The position numbers and the translations under genes are program-made. Positions 44,400-57,657 of a stretch of DNA of 64,000 nucleotides are shown here, piece after piece; positions within the stretch are counted from its first letter, which is position 1, and every line of letters starts with the position of its first letter. The notes under the pieces are model-generated. The model did not search any database. It worked only from the letters and a program-made list of their open reading frames with translations, and was not told where the DNA came from. This DNA is from Ariolimax columbianus (Eukaryota > Mollusca > Gastropoda > Stylommatophora > Arionidae): assembly GCA_036924085.1 (NCBI GenBank), contig JAVGWX010000019.1, positions 21,304,293 through 21,368,292 of the forward strand, written 5' to 3'.

Positions 44400-44970
44400 A
44401 CACTCAGCTTTAATGTCCTACATAGTATCTCACTATCAACAAATTAGCAGATTGACACCAAGTTTTAATCTTAGTTATGATATTTTACTATTCACATGTT
44501 AGCACACCAACCGCAAGCTTGTTAGCAGTCTAACGCACAGCTTTTATGTCCTACATAGTATCTCAGTATCAACATATTAGCAGATTGACACCAAGCTTTA
44601 ATCCTCTATATGATATTTTACTATTCACATGTTAGCACACCAACCGCAAGCTTGTTAGCAGTCTAACGCACAGCTTTTATGTCCTACATAGTATCTCAGT
44701 ATCAACATATTAGCAGATTGCCCTAAGCTTTAATCCTCTATATGATATTTTACTATTCACATGTTAGCACACCAACCGCAAGCTTGTTAGCAGTCTAACG
44801 CAGAGCTTTAATGTCCTACATAGTATCTCAGTATCAACATATTAGCAGATTGACACCAAGCTTTAATCCTCTATATGATATTTTACTATTCACATGTTAG
44901 CACACCAACCGCAAGCTTGTTAGCAGTCTAACACAGAGCTTTAATGTCCTACATAGTTTCTCACTATCAA
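44400..44970. repeat. 133-bp higher-order repeat, unit 2 (about 4 copies)
   Basis: The words TCTCAGTATCAACATATTAG recur with a 133-bp step (for example 44561 and 44694). Copies are more alike than ordinary monomers, which shows recent local amplification. Confidence 0.85.
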
Positions 44971-45070
44971 CATTTTAACAGACTGACATAAATCGTTAAT
45001 CTTCTACACAGTATCTTACTATCCACATGTTAACACACACACAGCAATATTTACGTTCGTACATATAATC

Positions 45071-47628
45071 ATACTGAACACATGTTAACCATAATAGCAT
45101 TATCAACTCTCAAACCCTTCGACGGTTTGCACACACTGGCATTTTCAAACAAGCTAAACTCATACTGTGTATGTATTTGCTTAATGGCTGAATCAACAAC
45201 AACAGAACCAAACAAAGGTGTTTTGCAATCAATTCTAGAGCTGCATTTATAATGCCAGTAGGAACAGTACGTAATAAGTAGTTTTGGAAATCTGTCAATA
45301 CTGTAGGGTTTTACACAGTTGTACACACACGCACACACAAACGTAAAGAAATATTTGGATTCGTACAAAAAATGTATGTTTAAAATAATAATATATGTAT
45401 TACTACCATGCTTTCAATTTGGTGTATGTTAATAGTGCCAGTATTCTAATATATCATATATACAAAGAGTGACAGCAAAGAGCAATTTTATCAATAGCTG
45501 GGCTTTAGGAATGTGTACTTTAATGTATGTTTGTTTACATTCGTTAATATGGCAACTTATGCGTCTTATGAAATAAAGAAATAAACAAGAAACAAACACA
45601 CACTGGAATAAGGTTCAATTTAATGTTTACGTATTTCTTATGCCACATTATGAATATTATGTCCTAATATATTCAGCAAGAAGTAAACATGCAAGATTCC
45701 ATATGGCTAGTGTTATTAAAATGATGGTAATGGGTGTGCTGTTCTAAAAAAATGTACAGTTTAAAATTTGGATATGCACAATGAGATTATCAGTCTACAG
45801 ATGGTATTTTAGAGAAATGTATAACAAAAAGGTCTACATACATTTTCTTCCATATCTTTAAATCCAAGCTTGAACAATTTAAAAGCAGTACACGCGGAAT
45901 ATAAGCACGCTTAACCATAAATAACTTTCAGCACATGATCTTTGATTAGCTAGAAAACAGTTTCACGTCCTAGTAGTGAACTGTATTTACACGGACAATG
46001 ATTACTTCGTCATAAGGGCAATGTATTCAAAAGAAAGGGATGTAATAAATGCACTCCAATAATATACATCATTTAATAATTACATGAAAAAAAGCAAATA
46101 CTTATAATAGTTAAGGTTGCGTTTAATGGAGCATACCATACGAAATTTACCTTTTTGGAAATTTCTAACATTTATTTGCATTTTATGAATTTTATTAAAT
46201 TCATTTTAAAAACAATATGCGAGTCGCTGTTACCACAACAGAGCTAACTTAAACAGGCATCAGCATATATGCTAACTCTAACCTTACTATTAACAGCTAC
46301 AGGAGCAGCCAGTGTTGTCTTCTGCCAGTTACTTGTCTAGTTCGCTCCATGACTTCGACGCCGGTCAAGGTTCAAGGTTCAGCTCTTGTGATAAGCACGG
46401 CTTTGCTGTCACAATCGTCGCCGACGAGCGCCCGGGGTCGCGAGCTGTTCCTCCCCATATGTCGTGCACGAGGACGACAACAAGCGTGAGAAATTTGGTC
46501 GGGTGGATAATTAACACCTATCGCCTTCAGTGTACAGATGCCAATGTACACGTCCATGTGGTTCTGGTGTAGGGCCATAGCTCACTCGTTCTAAGGTTTG
46601 TAACCTGGATAAAGAGGGGAGACGCCCAAGCCAGAACCTCTCACGCAAATTTTTTATGATGGGATAACTCTTAATTATATATTTTTTGTATTTGTTTGGT
46701 TATGTCCCCTGCTATGTTTAAAGAAACACTGAATGTCAACAACATCGGCAACGAAGATGGCACACGACATAAAACTACACCCCCTCCCACGCCTTCTAAC
46801 GACACAAGTTGATAGAAGATGATGATAATCATGACAATAATAATAACAAAACATTGGTCATTGACCTACAATAGAACAATTAGATAGATGTTTAAGCATA
46901 CAACCATAAAGGAATGATTATTCCGTGAGATAAGCAGAAGAAAAAGTGTGATTAATGTTATTAGAGGAAATATAAGACCACACTATATGTACATGTAGAG
47001 CGTAGGATACAACGTTGGTAGAGTGGCTGCTTCTTTCCGACTGCAATTTGTTCCAGCCAACCCAGCTGTAAACGAGTACCCGATTTACTGTAAGGAGAAA
47101 TGATAGAGGAACAGGAATTGGTTTTCACAAAACCTGAAGTTTTTGATTTGATCAGAGGTTTCAATTTCTGGATTCTGTAACGAAGACTTGCCCTTTTCTA
47201 CCACAGACCGTTGTCCTTTGTACGGTATCATGTCGTATTGACCATTTCATAGATTCGCGTGTGTATCAGAACAATGAAGATTCTAGTACCTTATCCCTGG
47301 CGGTAATAAAATAAATGTATATATCAGTGATATTGTAAGCCAAGACATAGAGGAAGGGAACTGGCTACCCCCATCTGATAAAAGCTGAAACCTCTTATAG
47401 AGAAGTTTCTACCACAGCATCCCCGACTACAGTATATTTGTAATACTTGATGTATCCTTGATGTATCCAAGTTGGCTGTGTTTGTATTCTGACATTCTCT
47501 CCTTAACATAATCAAAAGTTTGTTGGGCGGATTGTCGCTGCGGTTGGCACGTTCTCAATGCATGTTTTTGTTCATGAGCTTCACTCCCTTTTGTATTTTG
47601 TGTTGGCCTTTAACTGGTAGTGGGCGGG
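45071..47628. other. AT-rich unit spacer, unit 2
   Basis: Copy of 22561-25117. It has a shorter GAT tract near 46820 and about 10 bp less near 47460, where GATGTATCC words are rearranged. It contains the identical block 46281-46690. No gene recognised. Confidence 0.6.
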
Positions 47629-47841
47629 GTACATTGGAATGTCTTATATGATCACAGCAGTTCATATTTGTCACACATTAGTTGGTAGTCAGCATTGATT
47701 GTTGAGAGTACAGAGAAACAAGAAGACCAAAGTAGAGAGAGAGAAAGAGAGAGAGGATGAAGAACAGATATAGAGATATAAATATGTATATTGTTAGATG
47801 ACTGTTAATTTGTGCAGGTGTTAAAAACAATTCGAGATAAA
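47629..47841. other. unit spacer, unit 3
   Basis: Copy of 1-213, essentially identical to unit 1, with the GA-rich tract. No gene. Confidence 0.6.
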
Positions 47842-48640
47842 TCTTCTTCTTCGTACACTGTCAGACGTTAACTTGAATTTGTTCGAAGAAAGCAGCTGTC
47901 ATCCTGAGGCTGTCGACACTGCCATAGAGCTTGTCTAGTGCTGCCACTGGTGATGGCCACATCTGCTCTCTCTGGTCCTCGTATGTCGGGCAGTTTTGCA
48001 GCAAATGCTCAGCGGCCCTTTTCCCTGTACCACACGAGCATTCGCCAGTGCCCCTATCTTAAATTTGTTGAATAGGTGGTACCTCCGTCTATTGTGGCCA
48101 GTCTGAAGACCACGACCTGCTCTCTTCTGTTCAACTGGTAATAGACATCGTTTTTTGTGTAGCCAATATGTTCTGTTTCCCATTTGGTCCTGTATCTAGC
48201 TATAATAAGCCGTTTTGACTCTTCGTATGTCATACTAGTATCTGGTTGTGGTAGTCTTGCACCCTCTTTTGCCAGTCTGTCTGCATCCATATACCTGTAC
48301 ATTTTTCTAGATACTTCAATTCTTCGTAGCTTGGCTTTATGTCCCTCTTTCCCCACCTTGTCAAAGGCCTTCTCTAGATCCACCCAAACCGCCACTGTAT
48401 GCTTTTTCTCCTGGTAAGCATCGTCTATTTCCTGCGCTATGAGAGTGATCTGATCCTCAGTGGATCTGTGTTGTCTAAATCCTGCTTTCTGTGGAATTAA
48501 TATGTGTTTTTCTTCCAAGTACCACATCAGTCTGGTGTTTATCATACGCTCCATCAGTTTACCTACACACCTCAGTAGACTGATAGGCCTGTATCCATTT
48601 GGATCTGTTCTATCTTTTTCTTTCTTTGGTACTGGTATTC
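47842..48640 (-). pseudogene. G1 LINE, internally deleted, unit 3
   Basis: Nearly identical to unit 1 (214-1012), including the recombination join near 48062-48069 and the 166-codon fused frame (48554-48054). One codon changes Val to Ala (KAKLRR). Confidence 0.85.
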
Positions 48641-49313
48641 GAGGTAAATGATTTTAACATGAAAAGGAAAAGGTAATCCTTTCGCAATCATTGATGTCGA
48701 GGTTGAAGTGTTAGAGACTTCACTGTACTAGGCCTCAGCTTTTTATGAGGTGGGGTGGCCAACTCCCGTAGTCGCCACATTTCCTTCAATGACATTTAGC
48801 GACGTACATGTTTAGTTATTAATGAGAATATCATTTGACAGAGTTGAGAGTAAGTAAACCCGATTAGAAATGTGAATGAGTTTCTACAACTACATGAAAA
48901 TGGTTAGAGTTAGTGTGTGACTTTATCTATGCCGAGATAGCATTTCTTCATATCATTCCTCCTGCATAGTTTTTAAGAATGAAATAGCCGATATCCTGAC
49001 TTCAAAAGCCATAACAGCATGTTGTTGTTATTGTTGTTGTATTTATTGTTTTTGTAGAATGCCCGTAATATGTAAGATTAATTTTGGTGCGTCCTGTAAA
49101 AGACGTTAAGTGGCGGGCTGCAACAGGATGTAAGAATAGCCTTGAGAGTTTGAAAGATTAGTTGGCAGGGGCATAAACTTAAACATAAAGATACACCTAA
49201 GTACCTAGGAATTACAATGTATCGCACATTGTCCTACAAAGAACACTGTGATCCGGTGAAACAACAAGTTAGCACAATCATAAAACGTACTGAGTAAGCT
49301 AACAAAGACGGCA
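48641..49313. other. unit spacer, no gene seen
   Basis: Copy of 1013-1686. Confidence 0.6.
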
Positions 49314-49984
49314 TAACTTAACTTAACATAACGTTTTATATTAGTTTAGAAAACTCATCAGAGTCTGTAGACAACCAGTCCCATTTGCATTATCCTGCTC
49401 TAATGACTATGTACATACTATTTATTCTTAAATGCATTAACTGTCTCTGCCTCCACTATTTCCTGGGGCAAAGCATTCCAAGCATTCACCACTGTCTGAA
49501 TAATAAAAATGTCCTGTGTCCAATTTGGACCTTTCGTTAGTTAATTTGTATATGTGCTATCATTTTCTCGTTGGTGGTGGTATTTTGAAAAAATTTGTTA
49601 TAGTCTACTTTAACTTTTCCTGTGATTATCTTATCAACTTAGATTAAGTCACGTCTAATTCTTATCTTTTCTAGACACTAGCGGCTGGTTTTTTGAGTCT
49701 TTCCTCGTAACTGTAATTCTGGAATCCCACTATCAGTTTTGTCGCTCTTATTTGTATCCTTTCCAGCATATTTATATCTCTTCTACGATAAGGACTCCAC
49801 ACCTGTACACAGTGTCCGATCTAGGTCTAACTAATGCTTTATACAGTTTGTCAATCACCTCATTACTCCTATGTTTAATATTTCTTTTTTTTTTATCATA
49901 CCTATCGTTGCATTTGACTTATTCACTGCTACCTGGACTTGCCTGTATGCTCTATTATTACCCCTATGTCCCTTTCGTTATCTA

Positions 49985-50618
49985 TCATTCTAGTATTGTT
50001 CTCGCCCATTCTGTAATTTTGTTCCATTTGGATCTACCCACGTGGAAGATTGTACATTTATCTATATTAAACTCCATTTTCCATTTTACAGACGAGTCTG
50101 GAATTTTATCTAAATTCGACCTCAATATATCCACCTCTGCTATAGATGAGACACTCCTACATAGTTTTGTGTCGTCGGCTAATTTTTCAGTCATGGATCC
50201 TCTATCAATGTCCATCGTTTATATATATATATCAAGAACAAAATCGGTCCCAAAACCGAGCTCTGTGGCACTCCACTTTTTACTTCACACCACTCAGAGT
50301 ACTCCTTATTGATGCCAATCTCTGTCTTCTTCCCGTTTACCAACTTTCAATCCATTCGGTAACCTACCCATCTATCCTATGTGATTTTAACTTTTTAAAT
50401 AATCTTTGATGAGGTACTATATCAAAAGCCTTTGTAAAATCTAGATAAATAACATCCACTGGTTCTCCCTTATCTATGATTTTAGTAATCACCTCCATGC
50501 ACTCCAATATATTTCTTAAGCACGGTCTCCCTCTAGTAAACCCATGCTGACTATTTCTGATTAGATTTAACCTGTCTAGATGCATTACAGTGTTTTCTTT
50601 AATTATTGACTCTAACAA
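49985..50618 (-). pseudogene. C1 reverse transcriptase remnant, unit 3
   Basis: YLDFTKAFDIVPH block at 50364-50618 and KLADDTKLC block at 49985-50215, separated by the expanded AT tract that breaks the frame after GVPQSSVLGPILFLIYI. Confidence 0.8.
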
Positions 50619-51684
50619 TTTACAGACTATGCTCGTTAAACTTACTTAATTAGCTGGATCTGATTTCTTTCCTCTTTTGAATAATGGAATCACTCCTGCA
50701 TCTTTCCAATCTCTTGGAACAATCCATTTTGCAAGTGATTGAGAAAATAATATAGCCAATGGTTTTACTAGTTAGTCTATTCTTCAAATAGCATTGATGA
50801 ATGGATACCGTCTTGATCTGTACATTTATCCACTTTTAATCCTTACAATCTTTTTTAGAACCATTTCCTCCGTAATACAGAATGATTTTAATCGCACTAT
50901 ATCCATTTGACATTTGAAAATATGTATAGGCTCTGGTATCTTGGAGGAGTCTTCTTTTGTATAGACTGTGCCAAAGTATCGATTTATGAGATTAGCTATC
51001 TCCCGATTTTCTCTGCTTATTGTCACTGTACTGCCTATGAGAAAGCCTACCTTGTCTTTATGTCTTTGTTTATTTCTAACATTAGAAAAGAAGCTTTTAT
51101 CATCAGTCTTGATCCTATTAGTAAGTTTTTTTCGAAGTCTATTTTTGCTGCTTTATTTATTTTCTGAGCTATGTTTTGCTTGTCCAAATATTTTAAATAA
51201 ATTTCTTTTGATTTACTTGCCTGTATATACTTTGTCCAGGCTTTATTTTTAGCTCTTATACATTTAGCTACAAATCTAGTTATCCACTTTTTTATGATTG
51301 GTGTTTACCTCCATACATAGAACATATTCGACTTTTAGTTGTTCTAAAAGTGTTTTGAAACACTCTCCCTCTTGTTCAACGTCTGTACCTTTGACAATAT
51401 CTTTCCAGTTTATGTGGCCTGTCTGTATCTTTCATCTTCTGTACATCTGTCTTAGAGTAGTCGTATGCTCGCGAGTGTATATTTACATTTCTCCTTGCTA
51501 TACGATCCCAAAGGATGATCTGATGGTCGCTTGAGCCAAACAGTTCCCCAAAGGATAAAGTTTTCAATCATATTTGTCTATGTAGCAAATATTAGGTCGA
51601 GTAAGTTTTTGCCTCTGGTAGCTTCCTCTACATGATAAATCAATACAATTATCACTTCACAAAAGGATTAAACTTTGCAAATGC

Positions 51685-52092
51685 TTATGCCATATCCAAT
51701 TTTATTTCAGGAAAATTGAAATGCCCCATTAAAAATAATTTCCCAGCACTAGTCTTTTTTATGTTACTAATTAGATCATCATCTTCTTCTTTTGTACTTG
51801 AAGAAAATCTGTAGTGTTCTCCAACTATTGTTTTTTTCCCGCTATTATCTTCTACTCCCCATACACTTTCATGTTTGTTGTCAGATGATTGATCATCTTG
51901 TAAAGTTATATTTACTCTATTTGCACAGTATAATAAAACGCCCCCTTCACTAGCCTTGTACCTAACTACCCAATCCTTCCTTAACATTACATATCCCTCT
52001 ATTTCAAGTTCCCTATCCGCAATGCCCTCATATGTCCATGATTCTGTTAATCCTATTAAATCTGACTTTTCTTCATCTACATACATTTCCAA
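51685..52092 (-). pseudogene. C1 endonuclease remnant, unit 3
   Basis: 135 codons with the same GHFN change as the other units. One codon differs from unit 1 at EGYVML (Ala to Val). Confidence 0.8.
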
Positions 52093-52320
52093 TTCCTCAC
52101 GTGTATTTACTTTGCTTCTAACATTTGCATAAAATATTGTAAGTATTGTGTTGTTGTTTTTCCCGTTTCTGAATTAGATTTGTTAGTTGAATTACTGACA
52201 CATCGTTTCCACTGCCACTCATTCCTGAACATTGTAACGATCGTTCCATTCGCTGTTTCTTTATGTTTCTAGTACCACCTCTCCGTCCCCTAGGGTGTGT
52301 AGATTGTCATGTCTTGTGTC

Positions 52321-52905
52321 ATGTCCTTGTGGGACTCCTTGTTACATTTTCATCTTTTTGTTGAGTTGTCCTTTGAGTTGCACTCTTGCTGTCCTGTTAT
52401 CTAGATAATCACTGATCCTTCTTCTTCTTCTTACGCTGTCAGACGTCAACCTTATAAACCTGTATTAAGTCACCACGAATTCTTCTCTCTTCTAGACACT
52501 GTAGGCCGGTTTTTCCTCATAACTGTAATTCTGGAATCCCACTATCAGCGTTGTCGCTCTTTTTTGTAATCTTTCCAGCATCTTTGTATCCCCTCTATGA
52601 TAAGGACTCCACCCCTGTATACATAACTCCAACCTAGGTCTAACTAATGCTTTTTAAAGTTTGACTATCACTTCCTTGCTCCAATGTTTAATATTTCTTG
52701 TTATCATACCTAACATTGCATTTGCCTTTTTCACTGCTACCTGAACTTACTCACGCACCTTACCTGTATGATCTAGTATAACTTCTAATATTGTTCTCTC
52801 CCATTCTGTAATTATGTTTCATATTGGATCTACCCATGTGGCTGACTGTACATTTATCTACATTAAACTCCATTTGCGAGCTTACAAACCACTTAATATC
52901 AAGCA
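52321..52905 (-). mobile_element. composite scar: G2 scrap, LINE tip, second C1-like fragment
   Basis: Shares the ATGT filler (52321-52324) and the 2.4-kb deletion with unit 1. Unlike unit 1, the C1-like fragment continues uncut to about 52905. Confidence 0.75.
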
Positions 52906-52948
52906 AAATTGATTAGTAAACAACATCTTGTCTCGAAAGCTAAAATAG

Positions 52949-53590
52949 TTTCTTCTGCTTCTTCGTTCGTCTTCAGACCTCAACTTCAATGATTTTAACG
53001 AAGGCAGCAATCGACTCAAGGCTCTGTAGGCTTCCGGACAGCTTCTCGTGGAAGGACACTGGCTGTTGCCAATTGTTACTTCTTTTGTCGGTATACAGCG
53101 GACAGGACTGCAAAATATATTATGCCTTCATTGGAGCTGTGACGCAGGCACAAATGTCTGTAGTGCCAATCTTGAACTTGTTGTACAGATGGCATCTGAG
53201 TCTGTTGTGACCTGTGCGTAGCCGGAAAATGTACACCTGGTCTCGCCTGGAGAGTTGATGGTAGACATCATTTTCTACGTGGCCAGGGTGATCCTATTTT
53301 CCATTTCGCACAGTACGTTGTCCTGATGAATGCTTTAGTTTCATTGTATGTGATTTCTGTATCACTCTGCTGCAGCATTTCTCGCTCTTTGGCAAGCCTG
53401 TCCGCCTCCCCGTTGCCTGGAATGTCGCAGTGGGCTGGTATCCATTGGACTGCTTTTTTTTTTGAAGCACTGGGAAATGCGTTCGAGTGAGTCTGCCAAA
53501 GCACCGAGTTTATTTTCATTTTAGCTCTTGAGGGCCATTACATTGCTAGGGCGTCTGTGAAAATGACCACTTGCTTTGCTGTAAATTAGT
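52949..53590 (-). pseudogene. G3 LINE 3' part, unit 3
   Basis: As 34341-34982. The GAA tail is interrupted once (TTCTTCTGCTTCTTC). The RNase H block QWIPAHCDIPGNGEADRLAK is at 53268-53519. Confidence 0.8.
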
Positions 53591-53594
53591 TTGA

Positions 53595-53800
53595 CCACAT
53601 CAAAAGGTGGGTATGGTGCTTGGAAAGCGGGACTGAAGCAGACCGAGGAAAAGATGGACACAAGACATCACGGAGGTCCTGACGATGACAACGATAGAGG
53701 CGGGACTTCTGACTAGAAATCGAGTTACAGATCGGCTGTTGTGAAAGTGATTTTCTACAAATGACATGCAACATTATGATGATGATGATGAAGATAATAA
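53595..53800 (+). pseudogene. RTE-like LINE 3' end, unit 3
   Basis: Copy of 7450-7655, with the same RPRKRWTQDI reading and GAT tail. Confidence 0.55.
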
Positions 53801-54641
53801 TGATGATAATGATGAAAGTCAGCGATTTTTCGTGCTATGTAATAATGCTTGTTGTATTATACAATAATATATGTGACTTTATTGTTGACGTGGATCTAGC
53901 AAATACTATTTTCATTTATAAACATCATTGCATAATTTCAGAAGTGCCGGTTATGCTAGCAATCAGCTAGAGGTTAGTGATATTTAAGATAATATATGTG
54001 GGTAACTGAGACGCTAGTCCGGTCAAGCATATTGTCCAGGACGTTGCGTCAGGGTCAATCACAATGGTGTTCGTCCATCACGAACTTTTACTTTTTGCAC
54101 CTAGCCAGTCCATCCAGTCGAGTATTCTGTAAATCCGCGTTGTGGATGGGTGGGAAGATGGCTGACGAGTCCGATTTGGGAACTGCATATTCGCAGTCAG
54201 TGAAAGCAGAGAAAGTTTGCTTCGCGAGACGGTGATCATGATTGTCAGCAAATCCATGTACCTCACCCGCTTTATTGCTCAGCAAGGTGTCCCGCAACTG
54301 ACGCAGCTTTTTGACTGTAGTTTAGCTTGTCAGCGGACCTACGCTCTCTACTCGCCCGTCGTCATAGGACTCGACTGTGTTAGTACTGGATACATGAAAA
54401 GAGAACGACTTGCGCGATGAATTTCCTTTAAGTGAGAAAGGGTTGCGCAGTTTGTCGACCTCACTCTCTCGCTCGAGTCCAACTTTAACCAGTGGCAAGA
54501 CAAGTCAGTACGACTGGATATGAGCTCGGGTGCAGTGGATGACCACGGCTGCTCAAGTGCCTGGCCGTGTTCTGTGCGATCCACACCGATCAGCACATTT
54601 GCTGTCAGGGTAGTGAGATGACGAGTTGCCTGCTTAGCTGG
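53801..54641. other. unrecognised unit DNA
   Basis: Copy of 7656-8488. Nothing recognised. Confidence 0.5.
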
Positions 54642-54953
54642 CTAGGCTTGAGCAGGGCAGGGCATTTCTAAAAAAAAAGCTTTCCCTTTTCTTGGCTTCC
54701 TACTTTTTCTTTGACCACCTCTCCTGCCCCTTTTCTTTCCGTACGTTTGTTTGGGTCTCTCACTCACAAGGACTCCGAGGTAGGCAAGACGTCTTGTCAC
54801 CTCCAGTGGTAACCAGTGACGCCTATACAACTCCGGTCTAAGTGTCATCAAGGTGCCTCTAGAGTACGTGTGCATTTTTGCTGCACGGCCTAGCGATTTT
54901 GGGCTCACGCGTTGTTGGAAATAGGAGACGATAGGTTTAGAGCTCGACCACAA
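54642..54953 (-). CDS. recurrent 103-codon basic ORF, unit 3
   Basis: Same protein as 8489-8800, residue for residue. Function unknown; possibly a decayed LINE leader. Confidence 0.3.
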   Translation of the reverse strand: MWSSSKPIVSYFQQRVSPKSLGRAAKMHTYSRGTLMTLRPELYRRHWLPLEVTRRLAYLGVLVSERPKQTYGKKRGRRGGQRKSRKPRKGKAFFLEMPCPAQA

Positions 54954-56109
54954 CTAGAATACGGCAAGACATAAGTCAAGGCGACTGGGGTAAATCAGGA
55001 TGCATGCCAACCTTCAAGACCAGGTGTCGCTTGAAACTTGCGGGATTCGATCGGCTACCGTTTCCGTTCATCGCGTTGATGCTTCAACTCCTGTGATTAA
55101 ACGACGGATTGACAATAACCACCTCAGATCTGATGTCACTGTTCGTGTCTACATTTCTGAAGTACAGCGGGTGCAGCATCAAGGGAGAATTCTTCTGTTT
55201 TTTTCCCTCTTTACACCTTTAGAAATCACCAATTACATTTGTCAGCTTCAGATATCAGGGTATGGCCTACTTACTGACGTACCTAAAGCTAACCAAGTAC
55301 TCAAAAAATGACTGCTGAAGTCGGATGTATCGGAACGATAGGTGCAAATATCCCAGTCAAGCTATAAACTACGACAAAACGCATTCCGTTCTCTGGACAA
55401 CATTTTGCTACTTAAGCCCTATCAGGGCTTGGTGGTGCAAGATTGAGAACAAACGACCCTAGGCCAGCCAGCCATATAATTAAAAAAACAGAATTCAATA
55501 CTGGAGAAAACACTAAAAAGCTAATATTTCTTTTTTTGCCTCGTTTACCTTGGTTCCTAAGACGCAGCATATTGTTCTGTGTTTTGCACTTTACAGCCTG
55601 GTTAAACCATATTCAGCACGAAATGTAATAGGTGTACGACCCTGTCAGATCAGGAATCTGAACACAGACATGTTTTGTTTGTGAGCCATCGAAACTTCGC
55701 AACCACGTATGAACACTTCTATAAAAGCCTAATACATGCAATTCAAATTCATATCTTTTCTATCGTTATCGCTGCTTGTTTCAAATCTATCAATAACATG
55801 ACCTCCCATAGTGTATTCGGGGTCCCTTACTGAGAATGGTAGAATATAACCGCCACAGAATACTGTCACAGTAGGTCAAGGGCAAACAATCTTAAGGTGA
55901 GCGATGTATGTATTTCTCCTGAGTGGCCAAAACATTCATTGCATGTTGAACGCGAGGACTAAGAGTTGTCCATGGATTTGGCAATCTCAAAAAGTACAAA
56001 TTATCGCTACCGTACTGCAAATAACTAGAAAAAGTCTTTCCTAAAAGCTGGTTATGGTAAGTCAAATACAAAGCTGGACCTGTGCTTCAACAAAAAGAGA
56101 TGAGTGATC
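54954..56109. other. unrecognised unit DNA
   Basis: Copy of 8801-9956. An extra T near 55525 opens a short ORF (55443-55628) not open in the others. No gene. Confidence 0.5.
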
Positions 56110-56380
56110 TTGATTTAACTTAACTTAACGTCCAAATACTGGTTTAGAAGACTGCAGAGTCTGTACGCAAACAGTTTCATTTTCATGTCATTGCTCAATA
56201 AGCTATGCGCATCCAATTTATTCTTAAATACATTAACTGCCCCTGCTTCCATCACTTCCTGTGGAAATGCATTCCAAGCATTCACCACTCTGTCACCACT
56301 CTATGACTAAAGAAATATTTCCTAATATCCAATCTTGACATTTCTTTAGTTAATTTAAAGCTATGCCTTCTTATTCTTAT
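56110..56380 (-). pseudogene. C1-like LINE 3' end, unit 3
   Basis: Copy of 9957-10225, with the same NAWNAFPQEV tail and TTAAC repeats. Confidence 0.8.
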
Positions 56381-56597
56381 TTGATTGATTGAACTCTATG
56401 CATGTATTGAAAGGCGTGACAAAAGAGAGTTGTGCATGAGGATAGCAACCTCATCATGCAAGTAAACTGTTACATAAACTCCTACAGCAAGATCATGCAA
56501 AGCTTTTTGATGAAGTCATCTTGATGGAGGTTGACTGTACTTGTACTGATGTGCTTCGGCTGGCGCGAAAAATGTCAAGATAAGAGATCTTCCTTGT

Positions 56598-56778
56598 TCG
56601 TCTTCAGACCTCGAATTCAATTACTCTAACGAATGCAGCAGTTGACTTGAGGGTCCGAGCACTTGTGTACAGCTACTTGTGGAAGGACACTGGTTGTTGC
56701 CAAATACTACTTCTTGTCGGTATACGATGGGCAGGACTGCAAAATGTGTTCTGATGTCATGGGGGATATGCCGAGAAG
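56598..56778 (-). pseudogene. G3 LINE 3' end fragment, unit 3
   Basis: Copy of 10445-10625. Confidence 0.7.
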
Positions 56779-57657
56779 ATAGATGGCCAGCTAGAGTCGT
56801 TGCCTTGTGTTTTAAGTCAAGTCAGGTAATCCTCATACTCAACCATTGTCTTTCGTGTTGATCGTCCACGGTAACGATTGATGAGTCTCGGGCAGCGTGG
56901 AGGACAGACGCAGTAGAATCGAAATGTCTCAGCCAGGTGTTCCGCGGGAGACTCCATTAGTGGTGAGGTCTTGTATTTCGTATAGTGTAAAGTGCAGAAT
57001 CTGCAACAAAAGAAATATTATTTATAAGATTCTGTGTTTACTTTAATCTTAGTCTTAGTAGACCTGTAATTCTACAAGGGAAGATGACCCTGTGGAGGTC
57101 TCAGCGGTGGTTTTAGCTGGATAAAAGAGGGGTGATGATTTCCTGCTTAGCGTGTTAGGCTCGAGCAGCTTATTATTCCGCTGTGTTAAGACAAGTGCCA
57201 AGAAGTTTGGTTAATAGATCTGCGAGTGCATCTTAAAAGACTCAAACACTAGACCAACTTGACCCGCAGCATGTTAGGCGCCATCTATGCTGCTCTTAAC
57301 AAACCAACTAAGCATGGCCGGTGTTGTGCCATGTCACACAGTTAGTCGCCTCTTATGACATGCTCTATGTAGGGCAGTGGTGCTATTCTTGTCATTGCCA
57401 TACCCACAGATCCAGAATCATTCGGGATGTTTACTGTAGTACGCCGCCCATACAGAGGGTTAGAGGACATATATTGCTTATACAGAGAATACTAGTTGTT
57501 TTTGCTTGTGAATGCACATATCGACAAAGGGATATGTTGCTACTCAGATATTAAGCTCGCAATATCGCTAGACCTATAAACGAATAATGTGAAGCAAAAT
57601 GTAAACATACAATTCCCTAGTAGTGGATCCAACGGGAAGCTTCGACTGGGGTTTATT
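56779..57657. other. unrecognised unit DNA
   Basis: The fullest version of this spacer. Bases 57490-57640 are seen only here, because unit 2 has an inverted monomer and unit 1 has a deletion at this place. No gene recognised. Confidence 0.5.

Larger units (their letters stand above)
39065..45070. repeat. 55-bp satellite array, unit 2
   Basis: About 6.0 kb of mostly diverged 55-bp monomers, uninterrupted by copy B. It holds a near-homogeneous recent block (39850-40750), the LINE tip, the SINE, the CCAGCACC sub-array and the 133-bp higher-order block. It shows the satellite structure as it was before LINE copy B in unit 1. Confidence 0.9.
25118..47628. repeat. giant tandem repeat, unit 2
   Basis: Second copy, 22511 bp long. 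It keeps the apparently ancestral arrangement at two places: a tandem pair of G1 LINE copies (25331-27606), and a 2433-bp block with a C-terminal LINE fragment and most of the G2 LINE (31284-33716). It lacks both private unit 1 insertions. It also lacks the second G3 fragment seen in units 1 and 3; there it carries an inverted satellite monomer (38886-38946). Confidence 0.95.
49314..52320 (-). mobile_element. C1 CR1-like LINE, unit 3 copy
   Basis: Same decayed element as in unit 1, differing mainly by an extra AT step in the tract near 50220 and one A near 49590. Reverse transcriptase at 49985-50618, endonuclease at 51685-52092. Confidence 0.85.
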
